This document shows, piece after piece, positions 1 to 12,380 of a stretch of 64,000 nucleotides of DNA. The position numbers were made by a program, and so were the translations under genes. The DNA is from Allium sativum (lineage: Eukaryota; Streptophyta; Magnoliopsida; Asparagales; Amaryllidaceae): NCBI GenBank assembly GCA_030737875.1, contig CM060921.1:397646192-397710191 (forward strand), in the 5' to 3' direction. The number at the start of each line of letters is the position of its first letter. The first letter of the stretch is position 1. Under the pieces are notes generated by a model, which worked only from the letters and a program-made list of their open reading frames with translations, was not told where the DNA came from and ran no database searches.

Positions 1-773
1 GAAATTCGCGTACGTTAATTATCATTAATTTTTTGACCATTTCTCTTCTTATATGTATATATTATTAATATCATTTATTTCTATAATTAATTTCGGATAC
101 ATATATCAATTCCGCAAATTTATTTCTAATATCATTTATGTGTTTACATATTTTCCGCTTTATATAGCTTTTTTAAAACCTTATTTCCTACTTGACTTTA
201 TAAAATACGTATATGCCATTTTTTTAATCGCCTTATTTAGAAGCAGTCAATCCCTTGAAATTCGCATACTTTAATTATCATTAATTCTTTGACCATTTCT
301 CTTCTTATAGGTATACATTTTTAATATCATTCATTTCTATAATTAATTTCTGATACATATATCAATTCCGCAAATTTATTTCTACTTAATCATATTTTCA
401 TATTTGAAATCCAAATGTTTACTTATTTTCTACTTTATGTGGCTTTTTTTAAACTTTACTTCCTACTTTACTTTATATAATATGTACATCTCATTTTTAA
501 TCACTTTATTTAGAACAGTCGTTCACTTGAAATTTGCGTACGTTAATTATAATTGTAATGTAACTTAATTGCCATTAATTCTTTAACCATTTTCTCTTTT
601 TATCTATATATATTTTAATTACTTTATCTAAAAGCAGTCAACCCCTTGAAACCCGTGTACATCAATTAGAATTGTAACATTTATTAGTTATCATTAATTA
701 TTTGACCACTTCTCTTCCTATATATATATATATACTATAATTCATTTCTACAATTAATTTCTCATACGTATAC
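1..773. repeat. AT-rich tandem repeat, about 4 diverged units
   Basis: Units start near 1, 257, 529 and 648. Each begins with a GAAATTCGCGTAC-like motif, and units 2-4 are preceded by a CAGTC-containing CTTGAAA junction. The first two units are 256 and 272 bp. The third is shortened to about 119 bp, and the fourth fades out near 773. Later parts of the units share TTGACCATTTCTCTTCTTAT and ATTTCGGATACATATATCAA-like stretches. The array touches the left edge, so it probably continues outside. No coding capacity: the one short open frame here is low-complexity. Confidence 0.75.
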
Positions 774-1097
774 CATGCCCCAGATACCCTCAAACATCTT
801 TCTCCTATCTATAAATAGGATGCCATGTTTTATCCCTTTCACATAAATCAAGTTCTACTCCACTTTAACCTTTCCAGACATATTTACCAGTTTATACAAT
901 TTCATATCTAAACCACATCTATAAATTATAAGTTTATTCTTTACTCTCTGCAAAGTTGTTTTTTTATCATATCTTTACTCTCTGCAAAGTTATTTTTTGG
1001 CATACTAGAAAGAACACATCGTGCCACTGTCACCACGCGCAAAACGCGTGCCGTCACCACGCGCGAAGCGCGTGCCTATACGCTCGTACATTATATA
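774..1097. other. Gene-free stretch with TATA-like box, short duplication and two GC hairpins
   Basis: A textbook plant TATA-like string CTATAAATAG lies at 808-817, but no gene follows it. A segment of about 30 bp containing TTTACTCTCTGCAAAGTT occurs twice (around 937-965 and 967-998). At 1034-1050 and 1058-1074 lie two related perfect hairpins (CACGCG/CGCGTG arms, loop 5; CACGCGC/GCGCGTG arms, loop 3), which stand out in AT-rich DNA. I cannot assign the stretch to a known element. Confidence 0.5.
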
Positions 1098-3788
1098 TAT
1101 AATGGCCTGAATAGAACGCGCCGCGCTGCGGCAGTTCGTGAATTTCGACCATTGTCTTCAAATGGATATTACGGGAGATCCGACCGTCGAATTCTCCTAA
1201 AACCAGAACCGTTGGGTTCGTATCGAAAAGTGCTTTCTAACGAATATTAGAGATTTGAAATCTAACGGTTGGATTTGGAATTACGTCCAAATCAAATTTG
1301 GAAAAGGTCGTTGTAAGTGCAGTTCGATGGCCGTTGATGGAAATCGACTGTACGGGCCTTGATAAAATTATTAAAAATAGTAATAATTTGTGTAAAATCA
1401 TAAGAAGTGATTTGGAAAGAATTGGGATGAAAAACTCCATATTTGAAAAGATAAAAATAGTTTTTTATCGAAATTAACTAGTTTTGAACTAGAATAATAA
1501 TTTATTTATTTTTAAATAAATAAATTGGATTTGAAAGGGTTTTAAAAGTAACCAGAAGTTTCAATAATTGAATTGGAATGGAATGTGATTTTGGTTTTAT
1601 AGTGAGCCGTGTTTTAAATGACATTGGTTCTTTAACCCAGTTAAAGACATGCTATGATTTTCCAAGTTAAACAATCATTGATATTGATTTTTGGGAAGAT
1701 TAAAACCAAGTGGAGTTTTAATGAATCTATAATTAGATTGAAATGATCGAGAATGAAGTATCAGCAGTTTTGCTCCAGGCGATAGTTAAATCTTTAATTA
1801 GATTTGAATGTGAAATGGTAATTGAATTTACCGATAACACCGTGGTGTTAGATATGAAGTATTACCAGTTTTACTTTATGGGATGAATAAGTTGGGATTG
1901 GGAAATAAAATAAATGATTACTTCGTGTGGTTCGCTAATCCCGACTAGTTCGGATAAACCATAATTTGGTTTGAATCGATATTCAAAGGAAGATTAAAGA
2001 ATAAATTTAAAGAATTTATCTTTGATAAAATTAATAGGAACCTTTCCCAAAGAATAAGAATATTTGAATAAAAGAATATTCTTAATTGGAATGAGGCGTA
2101 TGTTGTGTTTGTGTAACAATTGTTTATTATATACGCGAGTTATTCAGAAAGACCGGGTTTATCCCATTCTGAATAAATGTTTCGACGTGGTGTCGAGGAT
2201 GAAGACGGTGGTCGAAGACCGGAGGTCTTCACATCGTTTGGGTGATTACTGATGATCTTGATTGGGCTGTACACCCAAATGGAGGGATTCAGTTGATGAT
2301 TGTCTAGATGTACTTGGAGATCGATGGATATGTGAGGTACAAGGTACCTCTGGTTTCGTACAGACCCAGAACGAACTTTTAAATGGCTGTGTGTCTGACA
2401 TTGGATTTTATTCTGTGTGATTGATTTCTATTAAATATATATCTGTTTGGCGACGGAGAATTTATTCTCTTGCTTAACGCCCTTCTCTGAGACGTACAAG
2501 CTCAGGTGTTATGTAATGATGGATATCAATCGCATGGAGTGAACTGCCTGTGTGGCATGCCTAAGTGGCAATTGATCAAGGCTTCTATTGAAAAGCAAAG
2601 TCCTGTGGTTGATGATCAAAGCACGACTTGTGTGGCATAGCTTTGTGTAGTGTGGATTCGTGAGCCTCACACCCCGGTTGTGAACCAGAAATGGGAAAGG
2701 ACCTAAGGGAGGACATGCGTTTCTTTCTAGCTAGGGTGGTGTCAGTGACCTACCAGCCCTGACATTTATATTATTTTCACCTGTGTGGTTGTTGCTGTTG
2801 CGAGGCGCCTTGGATATATCGGTGACTATGTGGAGCCGATGGAGCCACTGGGCTCATTTACGCCCCAAAGGGCGGGGAAACGCAGTGTTCAGGCATTTTA
2901 ATCCACATCGGTAGACCGACCCTGACGATCCAAGGGCCCACCTGAGTCTGGGTCCTGAGACATGGTAGGCTAGATTTCCTCGAATCTGTAGAGGACGATC
3001 CCTGGCCTCGGTTCATAGATGGAAATCCAATTTCCAAATACGTGACTTGCCGGTTTTGATTGTAGAGCCTAGTATGGCGACATGATATATGGTACCCATG
3101 CCGTCTATGATTGATATTTATGATTGAAATTGTTTTGACACTATACACTTATAATAGTATCAAATGATTTGTTTTTAACGTACCAAGCATGTTTGGCTAT
3201 TATAAGGGAAAACCCTATCCTCTGGCTTGTGTTGCATTGTGTGATGGGACCTAGGTCTTATAATAGCTTCATTTTTCTAAAAAGCATTGTGCTGTTTTGT
3301 TATATGCACTGATATTCTTGGGAGGAAACCCGTTCTGTGTTATACGGCGTGGTTCCTTGATATATCTGATTTAAAGTAAAGCTTTAAATAACTGTTTTAG
3401 CTCTCAAACCAGTCACAAGACTGACTTGGAGTTTATTATTTTAACCTAAACTCTGGGTGCCCTTATTTTGACACGGGTAGCTAGTAGTTTTGGGTTTGCA
3501 GATTTATATTCATAGGATCCTGATTTACGGCTGGAACGATACTAGGAAAGCTCTGTATCCGTGTATTACTTCTAGTTGTGTATTGTATTATTTTTCTACT
3601 GCGATGTATTTAAATGTAATTTAAATCTCTGATATTTTCTGTGTAATATTTATTCATACTCTGTAATATTCTTGTATTCTGATGGAATTGTTGTAATATA
3701 CAATGAAATATTCTTTTGTTTGCGTTCTGATGTGTCTTGTCCTCAAAGTATCCGGGCTTTCCTTACCGGGGAAGTTCGGGCCGTCTCA
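1098..3788 (+). mobile_element. Decayed gypsy-type LTR (solo or truncated)
   Basis: The stretch resembles the body of a plant gypsy LTR and has no open frame of note. It shares a block near 1281-1300 (ATTACGTCCAAATCAAATTT) and neighbouring motifs with the LTR that begins at 63279, in the same orientation. The right part (3480-3788) has the T-rich, polyadenylation-like tail usual before an LTR end and finishes ...GGGCCGTCTCA, close to the usual GGTCGTTACA. A canonical TGTAAC start is missing, so the left end is lost or displaced. Boundaries are approximate. I saw no target duplication. Confidence 0.45.
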
Positions 3789-5145
3789 TTCATCTTCCCC
3801 AACAACCAATTCTACTTACAATGGGGAATTATTTCCAAATTGTTGAATTTGAAGAACATAAATTCAATTTCTTGGGCAAAATCTATTCACACACACGTGT
3901 CCCAAAATGTTGAAAAATTTGCTAAAGACCCAAGAAATACGCCCGGATGCTCCATGATATTATTGGTATGTATTTTATATTTAATACTGTACATTGAATT
4001 TATTTAATATCAAAAATTAACATATTGTAATTTTTTTTTACAGTATTGGCTTTGTGAAAAGACACAAATCATTAAGGTTAAAGAGGGCTATGAAAATGAA
4101 AGGCCAAGAATAGTAAAATGGGATTTATCGTTGTTGAAAAACATATAAATTCAATCCATTAAGTCTGAAAAGGTAATTTTCTTATGTATTCTTCCTTGAT
4201 GATTATACCATTTTACTGTTAATTTTAAATTTAAACTTAGTTTTTAACACATGTGTAAAAAGATAAGAACATTTATCTTTTTTAATTATTTCCTATTGTT
4301 ATTAACTGCACCTTTGAATAATCTTATGCAGATTAATCATTATTGTATATTTCCACATAGAAGTCAAATATATTTGCACATATTAAATGAATCAACAATA
4401 TGGATTAACAATATTGTTTTCCTAATTGTATTTTTTCAGTTCACAAAGAGATTCAACAAAATTACGAAAGATGAAAAAGTTCTTCTACTGGGAGTGAATA
4501 AGACTTTGGAAGAGGGTACAAAAATAGTTGAAGAAGAAAGCTATCTTCAAACACAAGTCGAAGACAAAGTTAAACATATTGCAAAGTTAAAAACAAAAGT
4601 TGAGCAGTTAAAAAAAAGCTTCAGTCCAGAGAAAATCAATTACAAGCTGAAAAAAAGAAGAGAAAGGAATTGGAACATAATGAAATTCCAGAAAAAGAAT
4701 GTGACAAAAAATATGATGAAGAAAACAAATAAGCAGAAAAAGATATGGAACATAATGAAATTGACACAACAGAAGAAAAACGGCATAAAGACCCTGAAGA
4801 ATTTGATGAAAAAGAAAAAACAAATAAAGAGAAACCGGAAAAAAAAGCGAAAGTGTAAAATGCAAGAAACAATAGATGTGGATACTTTCAACATATCAAA
4901 AAGTATACAAATGAGAAAAAGGAAAAGGAAAATAGTATATTCTGAATTTTTTAACCAATTGCCCGATGACGAACATGAGTTCATAGCAGATTACTTCAAC
5001 AAAGTTGGTGATGATAAGGAAGCTTATATACTGTTTAAATTATATACTTTATAAATTAATAAAAACAAATTTATTAAATTATAACTTTGTTTACTTTACA
5101 GTGTAGAGATTTACAATTCAAATGACGAAAACCATGTTGTCATAC
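3789..5145 (+). pseudogene. Ulp1-type transposon gene, 5' half (broken)
   Basis: This is the upstream half of a plant Ulp1-like (C48 cysteine peptidase) transposon gene of the kind carried by some Mutator-like elements. Exon-like blocks are about 3790-3965, 4044-4172, 4440-about 5050 and 5102-5145, with good splice sites (GT at 3966, AG before 4044, GT at 4173, AG before 4440, AG at 5100-5101). The first two read through a region typical of these proteins (SWAKSIHTHV, then GCSMILL joined to YWLCEKTQ). The third is highly charged and partly coiled-coil-like, and its best frame changes near 4618 and again near 4853, so indels are present. A stop (TAA) interrupts exon 2 around 4146. The fourth exon is cut at 5145 by an LTR insertion and resumes at 24505. 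The family assignment rests on motif resemblance only. Confidence 0.6.
5141..5145. repeat. Target-site duplication CATAC, left copy
   Basis: Five bases directly before the LTR start TGTGAGGG at 5146. The same five bases follow the LTR end GTTACA at 24500-24504. A 5-bp duplication is normal for gypsy integrases and shows that 5146-24499 entered as one unit. Confidence 0.8.
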
Positions 5146-6130
5146 TGTGAGGGCCCGCCCCGCACCAACCGACATTTACTCCAAAAGTGCGCTGTACACA
5201 TGTCCAGTTAGCACGGAACGGGTCGTTAGAAGGAAAAGGAAGAAGGAAATGAACATACAAAGAACCTGTAGAATGTCTCACAGCGCATGGAATAAAATAT
5301 AATAATAACATACTTGACATAAAATAGGTGAGACAGTGCATAAGCTGATAACTAATAATCAATATCAACATCAGAGCAGCGGAAATCCAAATACAGCTTA
5401 TTACAACTTTCCAAATTTACTGTTTCTAACAAAAGAAAGCTAAAGTAGAAGATACACCACCAATGCCCAAACAGTGATCTTCAACAACACAGGGAGAATA
5501 CTATATATATTACGTGGAAGCCTCCTGCTCGTCTCCGGATCATCTACCCGTACATCACCAGCTAACCTGCCTCTAGTCTGCTCGTGTGAGCACCCGGAGT
5601 AATAAGAGGAGACATAAAACTCTGGGTCAGACATAAAGCCTGGTATGAGCGATAAGCATCTAAACAGAATAATAACAGGTATACTAAACCATACCTGAAC
5701 CTGGACCTGCAACCAAAGAGTTAGTACCACATACCGTACAGTACTCTAAGGTGTCATAATGAATAGTGTAAAGAATACGGGGGTGGGGTGTGTATGTCCT
5801 AATGATAGCAAACAAACCATCCATAGCAACCATCCTCACATCTCTCACTCAGTGCGTAAAGCATACGACATCTACCACCTTGGAACACTAGACAAATTGA
5901 GGTAACGACGGATCCCGACTTGTAGAAACCCTGCTGTGACCAAGCTAAACATATGGAGTCATGACCAAACATTTCAATGACCCATTTCATTGATCGTAGC
6001 CCTTGGTTCTACCAATGCCATAATGGCCCTGAATCCGCCTCCGTACCTCCTACCATAGTGGTCCAAAGCTATAGACATCGATAGCCCCTTAACACGCGTC
6101 CCGCAGCAAAGCCCAATCATAAAGCGAACT
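5146..6130 (-). mobile_element. Solo gypsy LTR, left part
   Basis: First 985 bp of a solo LTR of about 2,469 bp whose remainder is 23016-24499. On the plus strand it opens TGTGAGGGCCCGCCC. On the minus strand the complete LTR reads from TGTAACGACCCGC to ...CCCTCACA, so it lies in minus orientation. The GGTCAGACATAAAG region (about 5619-5640) resembles a conserved block in the LTRs nearby. There is no primer-binding site, polypurine tract or second LTR between the two CATAC copies, which is why I call it solo. It is interrupted at 6130/6131 by the triple-LTR element. Confidence 0.7.
6126..6130. repeat. Target-site duplication GAACT, left copy
   Basis: Precedes the LTR start TGTAACACCC at 6131. 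The identical GAACT follows the last LTR at 23011-23015. No duplication of this kind is found at the inner LTR borders (10434, 12383, 16722, 18671), so the whole 6131-23010 block sits at one integration site. Confidence 0.85.
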
Positions 6131-9100
6131 TGTAACACCCTGCCTCCGCTAGGGTCACTCGCAAAGGAATGCACTAGCTTTAGAGGGGCATTATTGGTAA
6201 ACATGCATAGAAATATCACAAGACAGAACATATATAAATAAATAGCGGAAGTAAAATCAAACTTTCATAAACATGAATACATAAGGTCTAAAGCCTTTTA
6301 CATCAGAGTACATCAAAACCTGTCTTGCAATAGTAAAGAAGCATAAAGACTTTTTAATAAATTATTCCCCAAGTAAAACCGCAAAGTAGCCATAGCCAAG
6401 AGAAGCCCAAGCCATCCATGATGACCTTCAAGCAGAAGAAGTCCGAGCTAAACATCATTGTTTCCTCCCTGAAACCTGGGGGGAAACGGAAGAAAAGAGG
6501 CGAAACAAAACGGGTCAGTCAAAAAGACTGAGTAAGTCCTATCTACTTCCAGTATAAAAACAGGTAAAGGTAACATGACATGCATAAACTGAAAGTAAAC
6601 ATAAGGATAACTACAAGATAGATAAACCAGGGTAGCCGGCTGAACTACTGCGGCAAGGTAAACTAAGGTATCATGATAAACTACGGTGTTATGGTAAGTC
6701 AAGGTATCACATCGTCAGATTTTTATCGGGTACCTTATCCCAAGGTATCTACCCCGTCTAACATCCCACGGTATCTATTATGTATATTCTTCCTAGTTCT
6801 AACATGTATATTTGCTCTGCACCTCTCGTACTAGTATCCCTACCCGCGTCATGTGTTAACCATGAATGTCCCTTGCTCAAAGTCGTGTAATGGTCCATGT
6901 CGACCTAATATATCGCATATATAGGTTACTCAAATCATATGTTTCTTCCCGTGTATATATAAGTTCAGTCCTTTGCCGTACCTCGTACGGGCTTCCGCAT
7001 GTCGTATTATCCTTGAAATCGTTTGGACTGTCACCCTTGTTCTAGCTAGGCTCTTCCATATGAATCATCGTTTGAACTACTAGGACTTACGCCACCTAGC
7101 ACCACTAGGGATTACGCTTACCTATTGCACGCTTTCGTATTTCGGTTTGGGTTAAACCACCTAGGCCACTAGGGATTACGCTAACCCTCAACCGCGCCTT
7201 TTTTTCCCACGCATTCATCGTGAATCGTTTTTCTAGTACTGCATGCACATGTATCACATCGTGCCACCCGAGTCCTGTCACAGGGCAAACCAAGAAATAC
7301 AGGACTCGGTCGGGAGCTTTAGATTTATCTGCCGATGCAGATACTAAGGTCTGCTTTTCTACACGTGGCTATGGTCCCACGAGACCCCTCCCTCAACTAG
7401 TGAAAGGCAACACAAGAGAAAATCTTGCATGAGAACTACACTCCGGCCAGCCCACATCCTACGGCCTACCTCACCCATAATTAGATAGCAATTATGGTCT
7501 GTTGGGTGTTCCCTGCCTTTCCGTACGTACACGCTTGACTCAAGATGGTAGATGATCGACGAACTTGCTATCTCGGGCACCTTATGTATTCGTCGACTCA
7601 CTGCTATCCACCCCAGTCTTTAGGTCGCTCGCATAGCAACCAAGGCATATTCTTGGTTCTTCTACCGCAGACCTCAACCTTTCGTGAGCCTAGTATAATG
7701 ACCTGGCAGCTCACAGAGGGATCCCAAGAATATCCTCACGTTCCCCGAAGCCGCTGCTTCGTTACCCAATTCGTCGGAGCTTTTATCTAAATCAGATAGC
7801 CTGCTCCTTCACGCATACTTAAACGTTGACCTAACGTATCGGGTTACTAATCTTATCTAAGAAATGGTCCGAATTTCCTTGACTAAGAATTATTACTTAG
7901 TTTCCCTTAACTAAGGTTTACCACTTAGCCTTATTTCCATAATCCTTGTTAACTATGGTTATTTACCTAATCCTCCGAATTAGGGCTTATCTAATGGGTT
8001 ATAAGTGTCACTTAAGTTCATAACTTAGCCCGTCTACAAACCATGTCAAAATTGGCTAAGTATACAAGTCCAAGACTTAACCCTACAAACCATGTAAGTA
8101 TATCAAGGAATCCATGACTTAACCTCGTCTAATTATCATTTTAGATTGGTTAATTATATAAATTAACTTGACCTTGTCATCAAATCGGTCAAGCGTATTC
8201 AAGTGATTCGTGACTTAGCCTTATCATGTTTTCACGTTAGATTGGTTAAGTATAAATTAACTTAACCTCATCAAATTAACGAGTTATATTGGTTAAGTAT
8301 AGGTCACTTATCCTCATCAAATCATCGTGTTAAATTAGTTAAGTGTTTAACTTAACCCCATTAAATTACCAAGTTGGATTAATTAAGTCTAGGCTAACTT
8401 AACCCTATCCGATTTCCATGTTTAGATTAGTTAAGCCTAATCTTAACCCCATCCATCAACTGTATTATACGGTTAAGTTTCATTAAGAAAATTTACTTAA
8501 CCTTATCACGTTATCGTGTTGGATTGATTAAGTGTTGGTTAACTTAATCACGTCCACTAGTCGTATAAAAATGGTCAAGTGTCATTAGGCAAATCAAGTT
8601 ACTTAACCTACCCAAGCTTATCATGTTTTGTTAAGTATCATTAGCCTAATCAAATTACTTAACCCATTTGTCCATATCATATTTGGTTAAGCCTCATTAA
8701 TCAAATTAACTTAACCCTATTATGTGGCATTAATTTAATTAATGCACCCTCAACCTCTCACATTAGACCTTGTTGTGGTTACTAGTTAAGCCGGGCGGGT
8801 CCGGGTAGATTTACACCACAACTTAGTCTAACCTCGGGTCTTAAGCGCGACATGACCAACTTCTCACATTGGGTCCTATTGTTTGCAACTACTAGTTAGG
8901 CCGGTCGGTTCCGGGTAGTTTTACGTTGCAAACTCAACCCAACCTCGAGTTGGCCATACTCATATTATCTAAGTTCATCATGTTTCCAAAACATGTTACA
9001 AGTTTTCGAGCATTTGGGTAGACCTAACTTAATAGGTAAATTCCGAAAGGGTAGACCTAACTTAATAGGTAAATTCCCAAGCTCATGTTTTTATGCATCC

Positions 9101-9232
9101 TTACATGTCATATTCAAGTTAAGATTTTGCGACATGTTCATGTTTATCTAACTACCCAAAATCGTGTTTTCCCAACGCAAGCAAAGCGAGTCAACATAGT
9201 AAGGATACTATGTCACATATTGGTCTCAAAAC

Positions 9233-9480
9233 ATGCATGATGCCAAAAAGGGCTTGGCTTCCACATGCATAACATCATAAAGGGATTGGCAATAGACATG
9301 CATAGTGTCATAAGGTAATTTGGCCACAAACATGCATATTATCAAAAAGGGATTTGGCCATAAACATGCACAACTTAAAAAGAGAGGATTGGCCGCGAGC
9401 ATGCATAATCTCATAAAGGATTTGGCCACAAACTTGCATGTTAGCATGAGGGGTTTGGGTTCATAAACATGCATAAGCCC
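9233..9480. repeat. Tandem of about 40-bp units in LTR A
   Basis: About six to seven units built on ACATGCAT, then TCATAAAGG, then ATTTGGCCA. They are diverged from one another. The 85-codon open frame across them is a by-product of the repeat. Copies are at 15485-15732 and 21773-22020. Confidence 0.7.
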
Positions 9481-10008
9481 CAAAATCTTGCCTTAGCCAA
9501 TGTTTCATAAGTAAAGTGGTTCCTAAAGATTCATGCTAGCATTTCATGCATAAAGATCCAAACTTGCAAGTTAAACTAGGTTATGCATAGCATGAGAGGC
9601 ATGATTAAGTCACTCACATGGCCTAAGATCATAAATATGAACACAAGAGGCATGGTAAGGTTCATATAGATTCGCATAATCATGTTTAGCCTCATTTTAT
9701 CCCATGTCAACATTAAAAATACCGTTTTGATCCAAAAGTAGCTAGAACTTACATAGTTAGGCCTAGGGAAAGGAGCATGAATCATCTTGGCTAAGAAAGG
9801 TGCCTCCTTTGTAGAAGAATCGTCATGGAACTCGCATAGCAATGTTGATTTGGCCTTGATTTGGTGTAGCAAGCTTGCACCTTTTGATTTGAACTTGATT
9901 TGAGTGCATAGGCTCTAGGGATTTGAGATGGAGGCCATGAGAGTAGAAATTTGGCCATAGTTTAGTTACATGAGTGAATAATGAGAGTTTAGGGGTAGGT
10001 TTAGGGTC

Positions 10009-10016
10009 TTTTTATA
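10009..10016 (-). promoter_or_regulatory. TATA box of LTR A (TATAAAAA)
   Basis: The minus strand reads CTCTATAAAAAG, the position expected for the LTR promoter and matching CTCTATAAATAAG in the related chromovirus LTRs. Identical boxes occur in LTR B (16261-16268) and LTR C (22549-22556). Confidence 0.6.
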
Positions 10017-10147
10017 GAGATTAGGATAGTTTTAGGCCCTTAGATTAACCCTAGGACCAACCTGAACCGTCAGATTTCAAACCAGGCCCAAAAACCTAGC
10101 CAAGATAGAAAATAGGTGCACCAGACCAGAATCAGCCGACAGGGCAA

Positions 10148-10195
10148 GTCGACAGCCCTGTCGACATGCCTGTCGACATGCCTGTCGACATGTCT
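10148..10195. repeat. GTCGAC 12-bp minisatellite, 3-unit allele
   Basis: Three TGTCGACATG units, about 12 bp apart, follow an AGTCGAC start. LTRs B and C have six. The tract lies upstream of the TATA box in element orientation. GTCGAC is self-complementary, so neighbouring units can form hairpins. Confidence 0.8.
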
Positions 10196-10434
10196 GAGCG
10201 GGAATTTTCCCGCCTGGCCCCATTTCTGCATGTTTCGAAATTCAAATTTCCCGAAAACTTCTTTGGGCCTTAACCGGGTCATACGGACTCCGATTTTCGA
10301 AAACTCGGACTCTATTTCGCGTATTTTTTCGAGACGAACGCAATGGCATAGCCCATTTTACTTGATTCAGAATTTAAAATGAAATTCTGCCTTGATTCTC
10401 GTTTTAACATGTTATTGAAATACGGGTTGTTACA

Positions 10435-10449
10435 TTCTCCCCACCTTTT
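10435..10449 (-). other. Polypurine tract, copy 1
   Basis: The minus strand reads AAAAGGTGGGGAGAA directly before the LTR start TGTAAC. This is the expected primer for plus-strand DNA synthesis. The same tract is at 16723-16737. Confidence 0.75.
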
Positions 10450-12368
10450 AGGATTTCGTCCCCGAAATCTCTAAGTTAGGAAGAACATATCCTACCATCC
10501 ATCATCCATCTACTCAAACCATCATCCACAAGCAACCATTGTCCTTAGACGACTCCTAATGCTTTATGAATGTATGCAAAACGTGTGTGTACATGTTCCT
10601 TAGCTAATGCTAATGATCAGGCCTGAAAAATCTTTTGAATGCAAAAATATGTTTAGTGCTATGAATCCATCATGTATGCAAATAGTCCTAGTCATATACA
10701 CTATATGCGTGCACAAACATTCAACCATATGCAACATCCGTATGATAACACATTCAATTTCATCCATAAACAAGTATAAATACTCGTGCATATGCAATAT
10801 GAAATGTGACCGAGTCGAGCTAATATCTAATGTAAATTCGCGCATCCACGAGCAACCACTTGCAACCATTTGCAACCATATCAACCATAACATGTTTCAA
10901 ATACATGTTTACATCCATAGGGTTCTACCTAAGATTCCTTGAAACAGGGTCAAGAAGATAAACAAGACAAACTCCTTACGGGGTTTGTAACAGAAAATAG
11001 GACCGAGAGGATGTCCACAAAAGATAGCCTACAATTAAGCTCTACAGAAAACAGGGATCAAGGATATACTCCCAAAGAGAGATATCATGTGCGCATCTAT
11101 TCTTCATCCTTCTGAGTCGCATTTTCTTGAGCTTAGTTCCATCGTGCCTTGACCGTCCTTTAACTTCACGATTTCGCAGCTTCTTATTTCCTGTTTCCAT
11201 ATCATGAGTTGGAACTCATTTCCTCGTGGCCTCTCGTTCCACTTGCACTTATTCTTTCCCTAGTATACTTGGCTCAACCCTATCTACGTACTCAAGCCAG
11301 CTCTCCAAAATTCACTAGTGAATTCTGGATCTCGTTTTCCGATGCCAATCCAAATTGCCAAGAGTCCTTACTAGGGTGATTCCCCTAACTCATACATAAT
11401 CGAAACGAACCATCCGCCTTAGCGGCGAATTCTATTCAAACGGATTACCAACAACTGCATCCTGGGATTCTAGGTAACTAGCCATAACAGAACCCAAAAG
11501 GTTACACGAGACTTCGAGGGTATTACCACAGCAAGCCAAGAGTCTAACTACCCTCCTTTTAAAACCGAGAGTGGCACCCCTTACTGGATAACCACTTCAT
11601 CCCTAGAATCCATCCACAACTTATAAACATAAGCATTATTTCCAAGCTCAACACTTGATATAGACATTCTCAAATCGAAACAAGCTATGAATAAATGGAC
11701 CGATCTTCCAATAGGACTTGAGACAAAAGCGGGATTCTCTACTACGCTAGTACTAAGGTGCAGAGACTCAACTATCGAAGCGGACTTAAAAGATGCGGTG
11801 ATCAAAACAAAGTATCGACGGGATGATAGAGAAGAAAAACTAAACCTTTAACAAGATCGTTACCCTCCTTCCGAGGTACCCTAGCAATGAGAGCATACTA
11901 TTGCCCTCCGAATGATCTTGTCCCTGTTCCATGATACTTAACTATCCATCCCGTTTCACCCTGCCAAAGGTACTCTCTCGTCATAGGTTTCATTGTTCAT
12001 CTTTCTCCATCCTTTGAGGACTAAGCCATACCAACAAGTTGCTCATCCTTAAGCTCGTATCCTTTATCCTCTCCCTCACTATCCTTTCTTATAACGCGGC
12101 CACTGGTCTCTCGAGAACCACCTCCATCGCATGGAAAGCACTTTCGTAGATAGAAAAGACTAGTCGCAGTTAAAACCACTGTGACTACAGATGGAGGAAA
12201 GAAAGGAAAAGAGATTCAATTAAGGAAACAAGGATAGTGCTAATGGCCTTTGGGGAATAGCCTTTTTCTTTTAAAAGAAAACTTTCTTGAAAAATGCTTC
12301 TTTATAAACGATTTTCAAATAGTTTTCAGAAGGTCTTTAAAAACTTTTGCCCAGTCTGGTAACCTTCT

Positions 12369-12380
12369 GCTCTGATACCA
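12369..12380 (-). other. Primer-binding site (initiator tRNA-Met), copy 1
   Basis: The minus strand reads TGGTATCAGAGC two bases after the LTR end. It is complementary to the 3' end of plant initiator tRNA-Met, the usual primer for these retrotransposons. Confidence 0.85.

Larger units (their letters stand above)
6131..10434 (-). repeat. LTR A of triple-LTR element (4,304 bp)
   Basis: On the minus strand it starts TGTAACAACCCG and ends GGGTGTTACA. In element order it holds a GTCGAC minisatellite (10148-10195), a TATAAAAA box (10009-10016), a tandem of about 40-bp units (9233-9480), two related blocks with ACTAGTTA and CCGGGTAG (about 8757-8850 and 8877-8965), a long tract of TTAAGT/ACTTAA repeats (about 7850-8730), and the conserved GACTGAGTAAGTCC block near 6528. 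It is 36 bp shorter than LTRs B and C, equal to three 12-bp minisatellite units. None of its short open frames looks like a gene. Confidence 0.85.

Noticed and set aside
808..817. Promoter of a host gene (CTATAAATAG)
   Set aside because: No coding sequence follows, and the region is AT-rich where such strings arise by chance. Kept only as part of the gene-free stretch.
4608..4984. Phe-rich minus-strand frames
   Set aside because: Antisense of the lysine-rich coiled-coil exon of the Ulp1 pseudogene.
7220..7790. Short frames repeated three times (also near 13472-14042 and 19760-20330)
   Set aside because: They recur only because they lie in the three LTR copies, on both strands, without domains or codon bias.
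10148..10195. CRISPR-like regular repeats (also 16400-16482, 22688-22770)
   Set aside because: Units are contiguous 12-mers with no unique spacers, inside plant LTRs. This is a minisatellite.
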